Shown: piece after piece, positions 43,652 through 52,319 of the stretch
How positions within the stretch are numbered: the stretch's first letter is position 1
Layout: each line of letters starts with the position of its first letter
Source of the DNA: Rhabdaerophilum sp. SD176
Lineage (GTDB): Bacteria > Pseudomonadota > Alphaproteobacteria > Rhizobiales > Beijerinckiaceae
Reading direction: 5' to 3'
DNA length: 64,000 nt
Assembly: GCF_030143245.1 (NCBI RefSeq)
Contig: NZ_JARJNS010000007.1
Span: 124,001 to 188,000 of the forward strand
Position numbers and translations under genes: made by a program
Notes under the pieces: model-generated
The model's database searches: none
Told to the model about the DNA's origin: nothing
What the model saw: only the letters and a program-made list of their open reading frames with translations

Positions 43652-45130
43652 ATGGCCGGTGCAACCACTCCATCGCTGCCGCCGAAGCGCCCGGAAATCC
43701 GCGGCGATACCGTTCATGCCGATCTTTGCATTCTGGGCGCAGGATCCGGAGGGCTTTCCGTCGCAGCCGGTGCCGTCCAGATGGGTGCATCCGTTGTCCT
43801 GATCGAAAAGGGCGAGATGGGCGGGGATTGCCTCAATACGGGGTGCGTGCCGTCAAAGGCCCTGATTGCAGCGGCCCATGTAGCCCATACCCATCGAATC
43901 GGGGGCCGGTTTGGCATCCATGGCGCGGAACCGGAAATCCGGTTTCACGAGGTGCACGACCATGTCCATGGCGTCATCGGCGCGATCGCCCCGCATGACA
44001 GCGTCGAGCGGTTCGAAGGCCTGGGCGTCATGGTCATCAAGGCCGCCGGTCAGTTTGTCGATAGAGAAACGGTCGAGGCCGGTGGCCGCCGGATCAAGGC
44101 CCGCCGCTTCGTGGTGGCGACGGGCTCGCGGGCGGCCGTACCACCGATCCCGGGCCTCGCGGAAGCTGGCTATCTCACCAATGAAACGGTTTTCGAACTG
44201 AAGGAACGTCCCGCCCACCTGATCGTGATTGGTGGTGGACCGATCGGGATCGAGATGGCGCAATCCTTTCGTCGTCTGGGATCGGAAGTGACCGTCATCG
44301 AGAAATTCGGGATCCTCTCGAGGGATGAGCCGGAGGCGGTCGAGGTCGTGCGGGCATCGCTTTCCGGCGACGGCGTGCGTCTTGTCGAAGGCCTTGGCGT
44401 CAGCGAGGTCGGACGGGACGATGGCGCGGTTACCGTGACCCTGGATGCCGACAGCCCGTTTGGCCGGACACTGTCCGGCACGCATATCCTCGTAGCGGCT
44501 GGGCGGCGTCCGAATATCGAGAGCCTCGGACTCGACAAGGCAGGTATCGCCGCATCGCCGAAGGGAATCACCGTCGATGCGCGGCTGATCACCAGCAACC
44601 GCAAGGTCTTCGCCATCGGCGATGTGGCCGGCGGCCCGCAATTCACCCATATCGCCGGCTATCACGCCGGAATTGTCATCCGGAACGCCTTGTTCGGGCT
44701 GCCGGCCAAGGTGGATTATCGCGCCTTGCCCTGGGTCACATACACGGATCCCGAACTCGCCCATGCCGGGCTGACCGAGGCCGAGGCCCGCAAGGCGGGC
44801 CACGCCGTTGAAACCCTGACCTGGTCCTTTGCCTTGAATGACCGGGCACAGGCCGAACGGGCAACTGAGGGTCTCGCCAAAGTCGTTCTCGGGCCGAAAG
44901 GCAAGATTCTCGGCGCGACGATTGTCGGCCCCCGGGCCGGCGAGTTGATCGGCACCTGGGCACTGGCCATCAGCGCCGGGCTGAAAATCGGAGCGATCGC
45001 CGGGGCTGTGCTCCCCTATCCAACCCTCTCCGAAATCTCGAAACGGGCCGCGGGCAGTTATTACACGCCGAAGCTCTTCGGCACTTTCACCCGCCGCGTC
45101 GTCGGCCTTGTCCAACGCATCCTGCCCTGA
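43652..45130 (+). CDS. Pyridine nucleotide-disulfide oxidoreductase, MerA/Lpd-like, without the C-terminal His motif
   Basis: A 492-residue flavoprotein. FAD motif GAGSGGLSVAAGA (residues 29-41), redox-active pair CLNTGCVPSK (Cys60, Cys65), NAD(P) motif VIGGGPIGIEMA, and FAD-contact VFAIGDVAGGPQF. In dihydrolipoamide dehydrogenase the dimer end carries HAHPT-SE; here it is VLPYPTLSEISKR, with no active-site His. It also lacks the MerA N-terminal metal domain and C-terminal Cys pair. So it keeps a dithiol but not the usual proton relay. It leads an operon whose genes mostly overlap; relatives commonly sit beside TVP38 proteins. Confidence 0.85.
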   Translation: MAGATTPSLPPKRPEIRGDTVHADLCILGAGSGGLSVAAGAVQMGASVVLIEKGEMGGDCLNTGCVPSKALIAAAHVAHTHRIGGRFGIHGAEPEIRFHEVHDHVHGVIGAIAPHDSVERFEGLGVMVIKAAGQFVDRETVEAGGRRIKARRFVVATGSRAAVPPIPGLAEAGYLTNETVFELKERPAHLIVIGGGPIGIEMAQSFRRLGSEVTVIEKFGILSRDEPEAVEVVRASLSGDGVRLVEGLGVSEVGRDDGAVTVTLDADSPFGRTLSGTHILVAAGRRPNIESLGLDKAGIAASPKGITVDARLITSNRKVFAIGDVAGGPQFTHIAGYHAGIVIRNALFGLPAKVDYRALPWVTYTDPELAHAGLTEAEARKAGHAVETLTWSFALNDRAQAERATEGLAKVVLGPKGKILGATIVGPRAGELIGTWALAISAGLKIGAIAGAVLPYPTLSEISKRAAGSYYTPKLFGTFTRRVVGLVQRILP

Positions 45131-45141
45131 ACGAGGCCATC

Positions 45142-45867
45142 ATGTCGCTCTCTTCCCTCCTCAAGGATCGCCGGCTCTGGCTGGCCCTGATCGCCATCGG
45201 CGCGTTCCTCCTGCTGCGCTGGTCGGGGCTGGCCTCCTATCTGTCGTTCGAGACCCTGAGGACGCATCGGGAAGCGCTCACAGCCTGGGTGCAAGGCAGC
45301 CTTCTTCTGGCGAGCCTGTCCTACATCGCGATCTATGTGATTGCAGTCGCGTTCTCGTTCCCGGGCGCCGTTATCCTGACCCTGTCCGGCGGGTTCCTCT
45401 TCGGCGCTGCACTGGGCACGCTGCTGACGGTGACCGGAGCAACGATTGGCGCAACGGTGATCTTCATCTTCGCCAAGGCGATTTTCGGCGAGAATGCACT
45501 GGATCGATTCGGCGCCCCGGCTGCGAAGCTGGCTGAGGGCATCCGTCGCAATGCCGGTTCCTATCTCCTTGTCCTGCGCCTCGTGCCGCTGTTTCCGTTC
45601 TTCCTTGTCAATCTCGTGCCGGCCTTTGTCGGCGTGAAGATCCCGACCTATGTGATCACCACCTTCTTCGGCATCATTCCCGGGACAGCCGTGTTCTCTC
45701 TCGCCGGGGCGGGCCTTGGCACAGTCCTTGACCAGGGGGGCGCCATCACACCGGGCTCAATCCTGACACCGGAGATCATCGCCGGGCTTTTCGGGCTTGC
45801 AGCCCTGTCGCTGGCAGCAATCCCCCTGCGGAAACGGTTCGAAGCCCGAAACGGGCAAGCCACCTGA
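45142..45867 (+). CDS. TVP38/TMEM64 (DedA-like, VTT domain) membrane protein
   Basis: A 241-residue protein with about six helices. The VTT-domain core is AVAFSFPGAVILTLSGGFLF followed by GALLGT-like GAALGTLLTVTGATIGATVI, then RNAGSYLLVLRLVPLFPFFL and NLVPAFVGV. These proteins are thought to move lipids or ions across the inner membrane; some sit next to mercuric-reductase-like flavoproteins, as here. It begins 11 bp after the flavoprotein stop with GAGG as ribosome site. Confidence 0.88.
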   Translation: MSLSSLLKDRRLWLALIAIGAFLLLRWSGLASYLSFETLRTHREALTAWVQGSLLLASLSYIAIYVIAVAFSFPGAVILTLSGGFLFGAALGTLLTVTGATIGATVIFIFAKAIFGENALDRFGAPAAKLAEGIRRNAGSYLLVLRLVPLFPFFLVNLVPAFVGVKIPTYVITTFFGIIPGTAVFSLAGAGLGTVLDQGGAITPGSILTPEIIAGLFGLAALSLAAIPLRKRFEARNGQAT

Positions 45868-45905
45868 TGACGCTCTCGCCAAGAAATGCTCCGGAGACAT
45901 CCCAG

Positions 45906-46727
45906 ATGACCCGCCACGCCTTCACCCTTGATCGCCGCCATGCCCTTGGCCTCGGTGTCGCGCTTGTCCTTTCACCGCGAACCTTTGCTGTGGCGCAGAC
46001 CGATCCCGACGCACCCTACGATGGTCTGCTGAGGCGCTATGTGAAGCCGAGCCCGGATGGCATTACCCGTGTCGATTACGCGGCCTGGCGCGCCAATACG
46101 GCTGATAGGGCAGCACTGGATGCCTATATCGCCGAGATGGCGCAACGCCGTCCTTCCGCGATGGGGCGCGGCGACGCCATGGCCTACTGGGGCAATCTCT
46201 ACAATGCCATCACGCTCAAGGTCATCATTGATCGCTATCCTGTCGCTTCGATCCGCGACATCAAGAGCGATTCATGGCTCGATCCGAAGGCCTATAGCGG
46301 CCCCTGGCGTCAGCCGCGGGTGACCGTCGAAGGACGTCGTCTCTCGCTTGACGATATCGAGCATGCGATCATGCGCCCGACCTTCAAGGATCCGCGCGTC
46401 CATTACATCGTCAATTGCGCGTCCTATGGCTGTCCCAATCTGATGAACCGGGCATGGCGCGCAGCAACCCTCGAAGCTGATCTCGATGCCGGGGCGCGGG
46501 CCTTCATCAACCATCCCCGCGGCGTGACCATCCTCCCGTCGGGAGCGCTCAAGGTTTCGTCGATCTACAAATGGTTCATCGAGGATTTCGGCGGCAACGA
46601 TGCCGGCCTCGTCGCCCATTTCAGGGCCTATGCGGAACCGGCGCTCAAACGACATCTCTCGACATCGCCGCGGATCGCCGAAGACGATTATGACTGGTCG
46701 CTCAACCGCACCCGCCCGATATCCTGA
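45906..46727 (+). CDS. DUF547 exported protein
   Basis: A protein of 273 residues with a twin-arginine-like signal (LDRRHALGLGVALVLSPR). The DUF547 core has VDYAAWRANTADRAALDAYI, AYWGNLYNAITLKVIIDRYP, the conserved NCASYGCPNL and KVSSIYKWFIEDFGGNDAG. DUF547 is linked to thioredoxin/transglutaminase-like folds with a catalytic Cys, probably the one in NCASYGCP. An ATG at 45867 overlapping the previous stop is possible; 45906 is preferred since GGAG precedes it and it starts the signal peptide properly. Confidence 0.85.
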   Translation: MTRHAFTLDRRHALGLGVALVLSPRTFAVAQTDPDAPYDGLLRRYVKPSPDGITRVDYAAWRANTADRAALDAYIAEMAQRRPSAMGRGDAMAYWGNLYNAITLKVIIDRYPVASIRDIKSDSWLDPKAYSGPWRQPRVTVEGRRLSLDDIEHAIMRPTFKDPRVHYIVNCASYGCPNLMNRAWRAATLEADLDAGARAFINHPRGVTILPSGALKVSSIYKWFIEDFGGNDAGLVAHFRAYAEPALKRHLSTSPRIAEDDYDWSLNRTRPIS

Positions 46728-46761
46728 TCTGCCCGCGAATGAAGGCAAGACGGGCAGAGAC

Positions 46762-47358
46762 ATGACGGGGCTCGGAATGAAACCGCGAACGCTGGCAATC
46801 GGACTCGGAGCCGGCTTGCTCCTGGTGGCCGCAGCCGCATATGGCGGCCTGCCTGCCCTGTCGCCCAACCTTCGCCCCTGGACATTGGATCCGACTGATC
46901 CCCGTGTGTCGCTGGAAGATGTCGAGCGCGAAGTCATCCGCCGCTACCCGGTTGACGATGTTCTGCCTTCGACACTGGCGGCGATGGTCGCCCGCGGCGA
47001 CGTCACCCTTCTTGACGTACGCACGCAGGAAGAGTTCGAGTCAGGCCATCTCGCCGGCGCGATCCGGGTTGAGCCAGGGAGTTCGGCCGAAGATATCCTG
47101 CGACAGCATCAGACCCGCCTGAAGGGCCGCCCGGTTGTGTTCTATTGTGCCGTGGGGGTGCGTTCGTCGCAGGTGTTGATGCAATCGTTGCGGGAACTGG
47201 TCCCCCATACCGATGGCCGCCTCTACAATCTTCGAGGCGGTGTCTTCCGCTGGACGGCGGAAGGGCGCCCGCTCGTCAGCGGAAACAAGCCGGGCAAGGC
47301 GCATCCCTATGACAAGGATTGGGGACAGCTCCTTTCAAGGACTGTGCCTGGTCTATGA
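46762..47358 (+). CDS. Rhodanese-domain protein with N-terminal membrane anchor
   Basis: A 198-residue protein. An N-terminal helix (TLAIGLGAGLLLVAAAAYGG) anchors or exports it. The rhodanese domain spans about residues 75-180 with TLLDVRTQEEFESGHLAGAI and the active Cys in FYCAVGVRSSQV, whose loop is CAVGVRS. It would carry a persulfide (or Se/As-linked group) in the periplasm. Its stop overlaps the start of the GT-C gene (ATGA). Confidence 0.87.
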   Translation: MTGLGMKPRTLAIGLGAGLLLVAAAAYGGLPALSPNLRPWTLDPTDPRVSLEDVEREVIRRYPVDDVLPSTLAAMVARGDVTLLDVRTQEEFESGHLAGAIRVEPGSSAEDILRQHQTRLKGRPVVFYCAVGVRSSQVLMQSLRELVPHTDGRLYNLRGGVFRWTAEGRPLVSGNKPGKAHPYDKDWGQLLSRTVPGL

Positions 47359-48773
47359 GCATGGAGTTTCCAGCCATCGTCGGCCGCGACCGCATTCTGC
47401 GTGAATCCCGGTTCTTCCTTCTCTTGGCTGTCCTTGCAGGGGCTGTCCTCGTGCAGTCTGCGATCGCTTTCGTCTTCGGCTCGATGCCAGGCTCTGCACG
47501 CGATACATGGCCCGTGTCCCTGCCGCTCTTCGGCCTGCTGGCCAGTTCGGGCGGTCTCGTGCTCTGGAGCGTCTGGCATGCCCGCTCCCTTCCGGACGGG
47601 CCGTGCCTGCTGAGCGCGGTCGCCATCGCGGGGTTTCTGATGCGGCTGCCCTATTTCGGTGCCGGCCCCATGCTGGAGGATGATCAATTCCGCTATCTCC
47701 TCGACGGCGCGATGGTCGCACATGGGTTCAGCCCCTATGCCCTGTCACCGCAGGATCTTCTGAACGGCAGCGGGAATCCGGCTGCCGGGCTGGTTGCTTC
47801 CGGCCGCCCTGTGATCGAGGCGATCAATTTCCCGGATCTGCGCTCGGTCTATCCCGGGACAGCGCAGATCCTGTTTGCACTCGCGCATAGGCTGATGCCG
47901 TGGGACATGGATGGCATCAGGGTTCTTGTTCTCGCGGCCGAAAGCATCACGGCAATCCTGATCTGGCATGTCCTGAAGGTTTCAGGACGCTCGTCCCTTG
48001 GCGCTGCCCTTTACTGGTGCAACCCGCTTCTGGCGTTCTGCCTGACCGGGCAGGCGCATATCGATGCGGCTCTCGTCCCGGCGGTTTTCCTTGCGCTTCT
48101 TGCCGGCTGGTACGGCAGAAGCCTTGCTGCCGGCGTTGCGCTGGGCGTGGCGGTTGGAGTGAAGCTCTGGCCCATTCTTTTGGCGCCGCTTCTGGCTCGG
48201 ATGTTCTGGCCGGCAGGAAAGGCCATCGCCTCGTTCGCGCTCGGGCTTGGGATCATCAGCGCCGCGCTCTGTGCTCCGCTGATTTTGGCAAGCCTGTCCC
48301 CGAATGCCGGGTTGACGGCCTATGCCGGCGGCTGGAGCGTCAACAACGCCCCGTTCGCCTGGCTCTCCTACGCGGCCTTGCATTGGATCGGGCCAACAAC
48401 CGGTGAGCAGGCCCTGCGCCTGACAATGGCAGCCCTCGGCCTCAGCGTGAGCTTGCTTGTCGCCTGGAAAAGGCCGGACACTCTCGGCGGGCTTTTCGGA
48501 TCAGCCGCCCTGCTGGCTGCTTCCGTGTTCTATCTCTCTCCCGCTCAATTCCCGTGGTACGCCGTGTGGTTCCTGCCCCTGGCCATCGCGGCGGGCGGCT
48601 GGGCGCTGGCCGCCGCCACAACCGGGTTGCCGATCTATTTCCTGTTCTTCCCCCTGGCAGCGGCGGGCCAACGTGACATTCACAGCTACTGGCTGGCTGC
48701 CCTCCATGTGATGCCCGTTCTGATGGTCGGCCTCCTCGTCCACAGGTCGTCAGGGCAAGGCTCGGTCTCATGA
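47355..48773 (+). CDS. GT-C type membrane glycosyltransferase
   Basis: A 472-residue protein with about eleven helices. The first outside loop has GPMLEDDQFRYLLDGAMVAH with the acidic pair of GT-C enzymes (E/DD), followed by GFSPYAL, and later VGVKLWPILLAPLL. GT-C enzymes transfer a sugar from a polyprenyl-phosphate carrier on the outer side of the inner membrane. It overlaps the rhodanese gene and the GT2 gene at its two ends by four bases. It pairs logically with the DPM1-like GT2 enzyme, which would make the lipid-linked sugar. Confidence 0.8.
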   Translation: MSMEFPAIVGRDRILRESRFFLLLAVLAGAVLVQSAIAFVFGSMPGSARDTWPVSLPLFGLLASSGGLVLWSVWHARSLPDGPCLLSAVAIAGFLMRLPYFGAGPMLEDDQFRYLLDGAMVAHGFSPYALSPQDLLNGSGNPAAGLVASGRPVIEAINFPDLRSVYPGTAQILFALAHRLMPWDMDGIRVLVLAAESITAILIWHVLKVSGRSSLGAALYWCNPLLAFCLTGQAHIDAALVPAVFLALLAGWYGRSLAAGVALGVAVGVKLWPILLAPLLARMFWPAGKAIASFALGLGIISAALCAPLILASLSPNAGLTAYAGGWSVNNAPFAWLSYAALHWIGPTTGEQALRLTMAALGLSVSLLVAWKRPDTLGGLFGSAALLAASVFYLSPAQFPWYAVWFLPLAIAAGGWALAAATTGLPIYFLFFPLAAAGQRDIHSYWLAALHVMPVLMVGLLVHRSSGQGSVS

Positions 48774-49486
48774 GTTTGAACGGGATGAGGATCGGGGTTG
48801 TGATCCCGACACGGAATGAAGCCGGCGCCCTGCCGACGGTGCTGGCCAGCATGCCCGGTTTTGTCGATGCCGTTGCCATCGGAGATTTTCGCTCAAGCGA
48901 CGGCACGCCGGAAATCGGGCGCCGGGCCGGAGCAATCGTGGTGGACGTTTCCGGACCGGGTTATGGCCGGGCCTGTCTCGAGGCGATCCAGGCGATGCCG
49001 CCGGTCGATATCCTCGTCTTCGTCGATGGCGATGCTGCAGATGACCTTTCGGCCATGGCACGCCTTGTCGAGCCGATCCTCCAGGGTGAAGCTGTCTTCG
49101 CGCTCGGGTCGCGGGTGCTCGGCCGGCGGGAACGCGGTGCGCTGACACCCCAGCAGATCTTCGGGAACTGGCTCGCCTGCACCCTGATCCGGCTGATCTG
49201 GGGCAAGACCTTCACCGATCTGGGGCCCTTCCGGGCGATCACCCGCGCAGCTTTTGACCGTCTCGCGATGGCCGATATGAACTATGGCTGGACGGTTGAA
49301 ATGCAGATCAAGGCCGCACAGGCGGGTCTTCTCACGCGCGAGATCCCGGTCGACTACCGGCGGCGGATCGGAGTTTCCAAGGTCTCGGGCACACTGAACG
49401 GCACGATTCGCGCCGGCAGCAAGATCCTGTGGGTGATCGGTCGGGAAGCGATCGGTTCAGCCGGCTTCCAGAGGCGCAGTTCATGA
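48770..49486 (+). CDS. GT2 family glycosyltransferase, dolichyl-phosphate-sugar synthase-like
   Basis: A 238-residue soluble GT-A enzyme. VVIPTRNEAGALPTVLAS opens the fold, VFVDGDAADDL carries the metal-binding acidic motif, and FTDLGPFRAITRAAFDRL with WTVEMQIKAA is typical of DPM1/polyprenyl-phosphate sugar synthases. It should load a sugar onto a lipid carrier or other acceptor. It is coupled by four-base overlaps to the GT-C gene before and the DUF2064 gene after. Confidence 0.85.
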   Translation: MSLNGMRIGVVIPTRNEAGALPTVLASMPGFVDAVAIGDFRSSDGTPEIGRRAGAIVVDVSGPGYGRACLEAIQAMPPVDILVFVDGDAADDLSAMARLVEPILQGEAVFALGSRVLGRRERGALTPQQIFGNWLACTLIRLIWGKTFTDLGPFRAITRAAFDRLAMADMNYGWTVEMQIKAAQAGLLTREIPVDYRRRIGVSKVSGTLNGTIRAGSKILWVIGREAIGSAGFQRRSS

Positions 49487-50199
49487 CGGCTGTCCGGACA
49501 GGCACAGGCTGGATCGGTCTCGGCTTGATGTGCAAGCCGCCGCGTCCGGGCACAAGCAAGACGAGGCTGGCGGGTTCGATCGGCCCCGAAGCCGCGGCGC
49601 GCCTGTCACAGGCGTTTCTGGAGGATTGCGCGCATTCGGCACGCGAGGCGGCCGCAATTGCCCGCCTTTTGCCCCGCGCCTTTTTCCGGCCCGAAGACGG
49701 CCGGCAGGAACTCGCCACCATCCTCGGCCCGGATTGGCCCCTGACCTTGGCCGATTCAGGCGATCTCGGGGCGACCATGATCGAGGTGCTGGCGCAGTTG
49801 CTCGCGGAATGCCCTGCCGGCGCCATGATCATGGGGGCGGATATGCCGCTCATGGGCAAGGCGGCTATTGTCGAAGCGGCAGAGGCCCTGCGCGCGGGCG
49901 GCACTGATGGCGTGGTCATCATTCCAAGCGCAGATGGCGGCTATTGCCTGCTGGGTATTCGTTCGCTCGCCGCTGCAAGGGCCCTCTGCGCACCCATGGC
50001 CTGGAGCACGCCAACCGTCCTCGCGGAGACATGCCGCCGTGCAGAGATCGCGGGCCTCGCTGTCCAGAGCCTTGCCGTCCAGCGGGACATTGACGAGCAG
50101 GCCGATCTCGGCTGGTTGAAAGCCGAACTGGCTCGCGACGCGACGGCGGCACCTTCCACACGGCGCACCATCAACGCGCTCCAAGCAATGGTACAGTGA
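49483..50199 (+). CDS. DUF2064 / TIGR04282-like transferase (rSAM/selenodomain-associated transferase 1)
   Basis: A 238-residue nucleotidyltransferase-fold protein: LMCKPPRPGTSKTRLAGSIG near the start, ADMPLMGKAAIVEAAEAL in the middle, and VVIIPSADGGYCLLGIRSL. This matches the CofC/MobA-like DUF2064 family named TIGR04282. Members cluster with TIGR04283, ArsS-like enzymes and DPM1-like transferases. A role in activating or transferring a sugar or glycerol-phosphate unit is inferred. The ATG at 49483 overlaps the GT2 stop. Confidence 0.82.
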   Translation: MTAVRTGTGWIGLGLMCKPPRPGTSKTRLAGSIGPEAAARLSQAFLEDCAHSAREAAAIARLLPRAFFRPEDGRQELATILGPDWPLTLADSGDLGATMIEVLAQLLAECPAGAMIMGADMPLMGKAAIVEAAEALRAGGTDGVVIIPSADGGYCLLGIRSLAAARALCAPMAWSTPTVLAETCRRAEIAGLAVQSLAVQRDIDEQADLGWLKAELARDATAAPSTRRTINALQAMVQ

Positions 50200-51329
50200 T
50201 GGACCGTCACCTCGTCCTCATCGGTGGCGGGCATGCGCATGTCCAGGTCATCCGTGCCCTAGCAGAACGCCCCGAGCCCGGCTTGCGGGTGACCTTGGTG
50301 ACCGATCGGCTGCTCACACCCTATTCGGGCATGCTGCCCGGGCATGTCGCGGGTTTCTACAGCCACGACGACATGCATATCGACCTCGAAAGGCTGGCCC
50401 ATGTATCTGGCATGGCGTTGGTCCGCTCGGCTGCTTGCCGCATTGACCGCCAGAGCCGGCTGGTGATGACGGAAGATGGCACCGTCGTTCCCTTCGACAT
50501 CCTGTCGCTCAATGTCGGCATTACGCCCGACCTTTCAGGGATTGCAGGCGCGGACAGGCATGGCATCGCCGTCAAGCCGATCAGTACCTTCCTCGGAAGG
50601 CTGGAGAGGGTGCTGGACGACGCGTCACGCCCGGATGGGCCACGCCGGATCATTCTGGTGGGCGGAGGAGCAGCCGGGATTGAACTTGCGCTTGCGCTGA
50701 AGGCACGGCTCCGCTCGATAGATGCCGCCGGGCGGCCCTTCTGGATCGCCATCGCGACAGGCAACGGCCTCGTGCCGACCTTGAATGGCAGCGTTCAGCG
50801 CCGGGCCCGCGCAGCGCTGGCTCGCCATGGCGTCAAGGTGCTCGATGCCTTCCGCGTTGCAGAGATCAACTCCGATGGCATCCGCTCGCGGGATGGCCGC
50901 TTTGTTGCTGCCGACGCCGTGCTCGTTTCAACGGCGGCACGCGCACCGGCCTGGCTTCAGGAGACCGGCCTTCCGACCGATCCGGGTGGCTTTGTGAAGA
51001 TCGAACAAACCCTGACGGTCATGGATGATCCTGCGATCTTTGCGGTCGGCGATTGCGCAACGGTCGTTGACAACCCGATGCCGAAAGCAGGCGTCTTCGC
51101 GGTTCGGCAAGGTGCAGCCCTTACCGAGAATCTGCGCCGGACATGCCGGCATATGCCACTTCTTCCGCACCAACCGGATCGGAATTTTCTCACCATCCTG
51201 ATGACGGGTGATGGATCCGCGATCGCTGGTCGCGGACGCTGGTTCGCCTTGGAGGGGGCCTGGGTCTGGCGCTGGAAAGACTGGATCGACCGCCGCTTCA
51301 TGCGGCTTTTCTCCGATTTCCGGCGTTGA
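50199..51329 (+). CDS. FAD/NAD(P) oxidoreductase like the N-terminal domain of SelD fusions
   Basis: A 376-residue flavoprotein starting LVLIGGGHAHVQVIRALAER, with TPYSGMLPGHVAGFYSHDDM, second nucleotide motif IILVGGGAAGIELALAL and FAVGDCATV. This exact domain type is found fused ahead of selenophosphate synthetase in some bacteria; here it stands alone and no SelD follows. It is an NDH-2-like oxidoreductase without a disulfide. Start overlaps the DUF2064 stop by one base (TGATG). It is the last gene of the eight-gene operon; its presence beside rhodanese and TIGR0428x genes hints at selenium or arsenic chemistry. Confidence 0.83.
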   Translation: MDRHLVLIGGGHAHVQVIRALAERPEPGLRVTLVTDRLLTPYSGMLPGHVAGFYSHDDMHIDLERLAHVSGMALVRSAACRIDRQSRLVMTEDGTVVPFDILSLNVGITPDLSGIAGADRHGIAVKPISTFLGRLERVLDDASRPDGPRRIILVGGGAAGIELALALKARLRSIDAAGRPFWIAIATGNGLVPTLNGSVQRRARAALARHGVKVLDAFRVAEINSDGIRSRDGRFVAADAVLVSTAARAPAWLQETGLPTDPGGFVKIEQTLTVMDDPAIFAVGDCATVVDNPMPKAGVFAVRQGAALTENLRRTCRHMPLLPHQPDRNFLTILMTGDGSAIAGRGRWFALEGAWVWRWKDWIDRRFMRLFSDFRR

Positions 51330-51389
51330 TCATGCCCCATCGGCGTCAAATGGGTGGCAAGTCCTTGGCCGAGAAGGCAAATCCCTTGC

Positions 51390-52259
51390 TTACCGAAGCA
51401 CCCGCCCGGCCACGGCATCGAGTTTCGCCACAAGGACCGGATCGCGCGCCTCGGGCGCCGTAATGATGGCAAAATCGAGCGCCCGGTGCGAGCCGACGGG
51501 GCATTCTTCCCGCTCTGCCGGGAAATCCGCTGCCAGTTCCGCCAGCACGCGCCGCGCCGCCAGCGTGTTTTCGTGCACCTGATGGATGACCAGTTCGACG
51601 CTGACATTGGCATGGTCCGGGTGCCAGCAATCAAAATCTGTCACCATGGCGCACATGGAATAGGTGATCTCGGCTTCCCGGGCGAGCTTGGCTTCGGGCA
51701 TCGATGTCATGCCAATGATGTCGTAGCCGAGCCCCTTGTAGAAGAGGCTCTCGGCTCGTGTCGAGAATTGCGGGCCCTCCATGCAGACAGCAGTTCCCCC
51801 CTCGCGAATTGTGATCCCGGCGCGGCGCGCAGCCTCGGCCACCCGGCGGCTGAGTCTCGGTCCGAAAGGATCCCCGAAGGCGACATGCGCCACGCAGCCA
51901 TTGCCGAAAAAGCTGCTCTCTCGGGAAAATGTGCGGTCGACCAGTTGATCGGGGACAACAAACACGCCCGGGGCCAGATCTTCCTTGTAGGAGCCGACCG
52001 CCGAAAAGCTGACAATATCCGTGACGCCAACCCGCTTGAGCGCATCGATATTCGCGCGGTAGTTGATCCCGTCGGGGGAAAGGCGGTGCCCCTCGCCATG
52101 GCGGGGCAGGAAGACCAGTTCGGTCGTGCCGATCCGCCCGAACCGCAATGCGGCCGAGGGTTGCCCCCACGGCGTCTGGACCATCTCCTCCCGTCGATCC
52201 TCCAGCCCCGGCAGATCATAAAGACCTGAACCACCGATCACGCCAAGCCGAGCCTTCAT
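51390..52259 (-). CDS. mtnP: S-methyl-5'-thioadenosine phosphorylase
   Basis: A 289-residue nucleoside phosphorylase: LGVIGGSGLYDLPGLED, LPRHGEGHRLSPDGINYRAN, AVCMEGPQFSTRAES and TDFDCWHP, the last being typical of enzymes for 5'-modified adenosines. It splits methylthioadenosine and similar 5'-deoxy-5'-substituted adenosines into adenine and the sugar phosphate. It lies 60 bp after nrsF on the same strand, so it is probably in the sigma factor operon. That places a 5'-modified adenosine cleaving enzyme in the same regulon as a radical SAM enzyme. Confidence 0.92.
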   Translation of the reverse strand: MKARLGVIGGSGLYDLPGLEDRREEMVQTPWGQPSAALRFGRIGTTELVFLPRHGEGHRLSPDGINYRANIDALKRVGVTDIVSFSAVGSYKEDLAPGVFVVPDQLVDRTFSRESSFFGNGCVAHVAFGDPFGPRLSRRVAEAARRAGITIREGGTAVCMEGPQFSTRAESLFYKGLGYDIIGMTSMPEAKLAREAEITYSMCAMVTDFDCWHPDHANVSVELVIHQVHENTLAARRVLAELAADFPAEREECPVGSHRALDFAIITAPEARDPVLVAKLDAVAGRVLR

Positions 52260-52319
52260 GGAAATATCCTTGTGTTTGGGGATGCAATCGGCGTGTTGAA
52301 AGCCGTCGTGGATCGGGAT

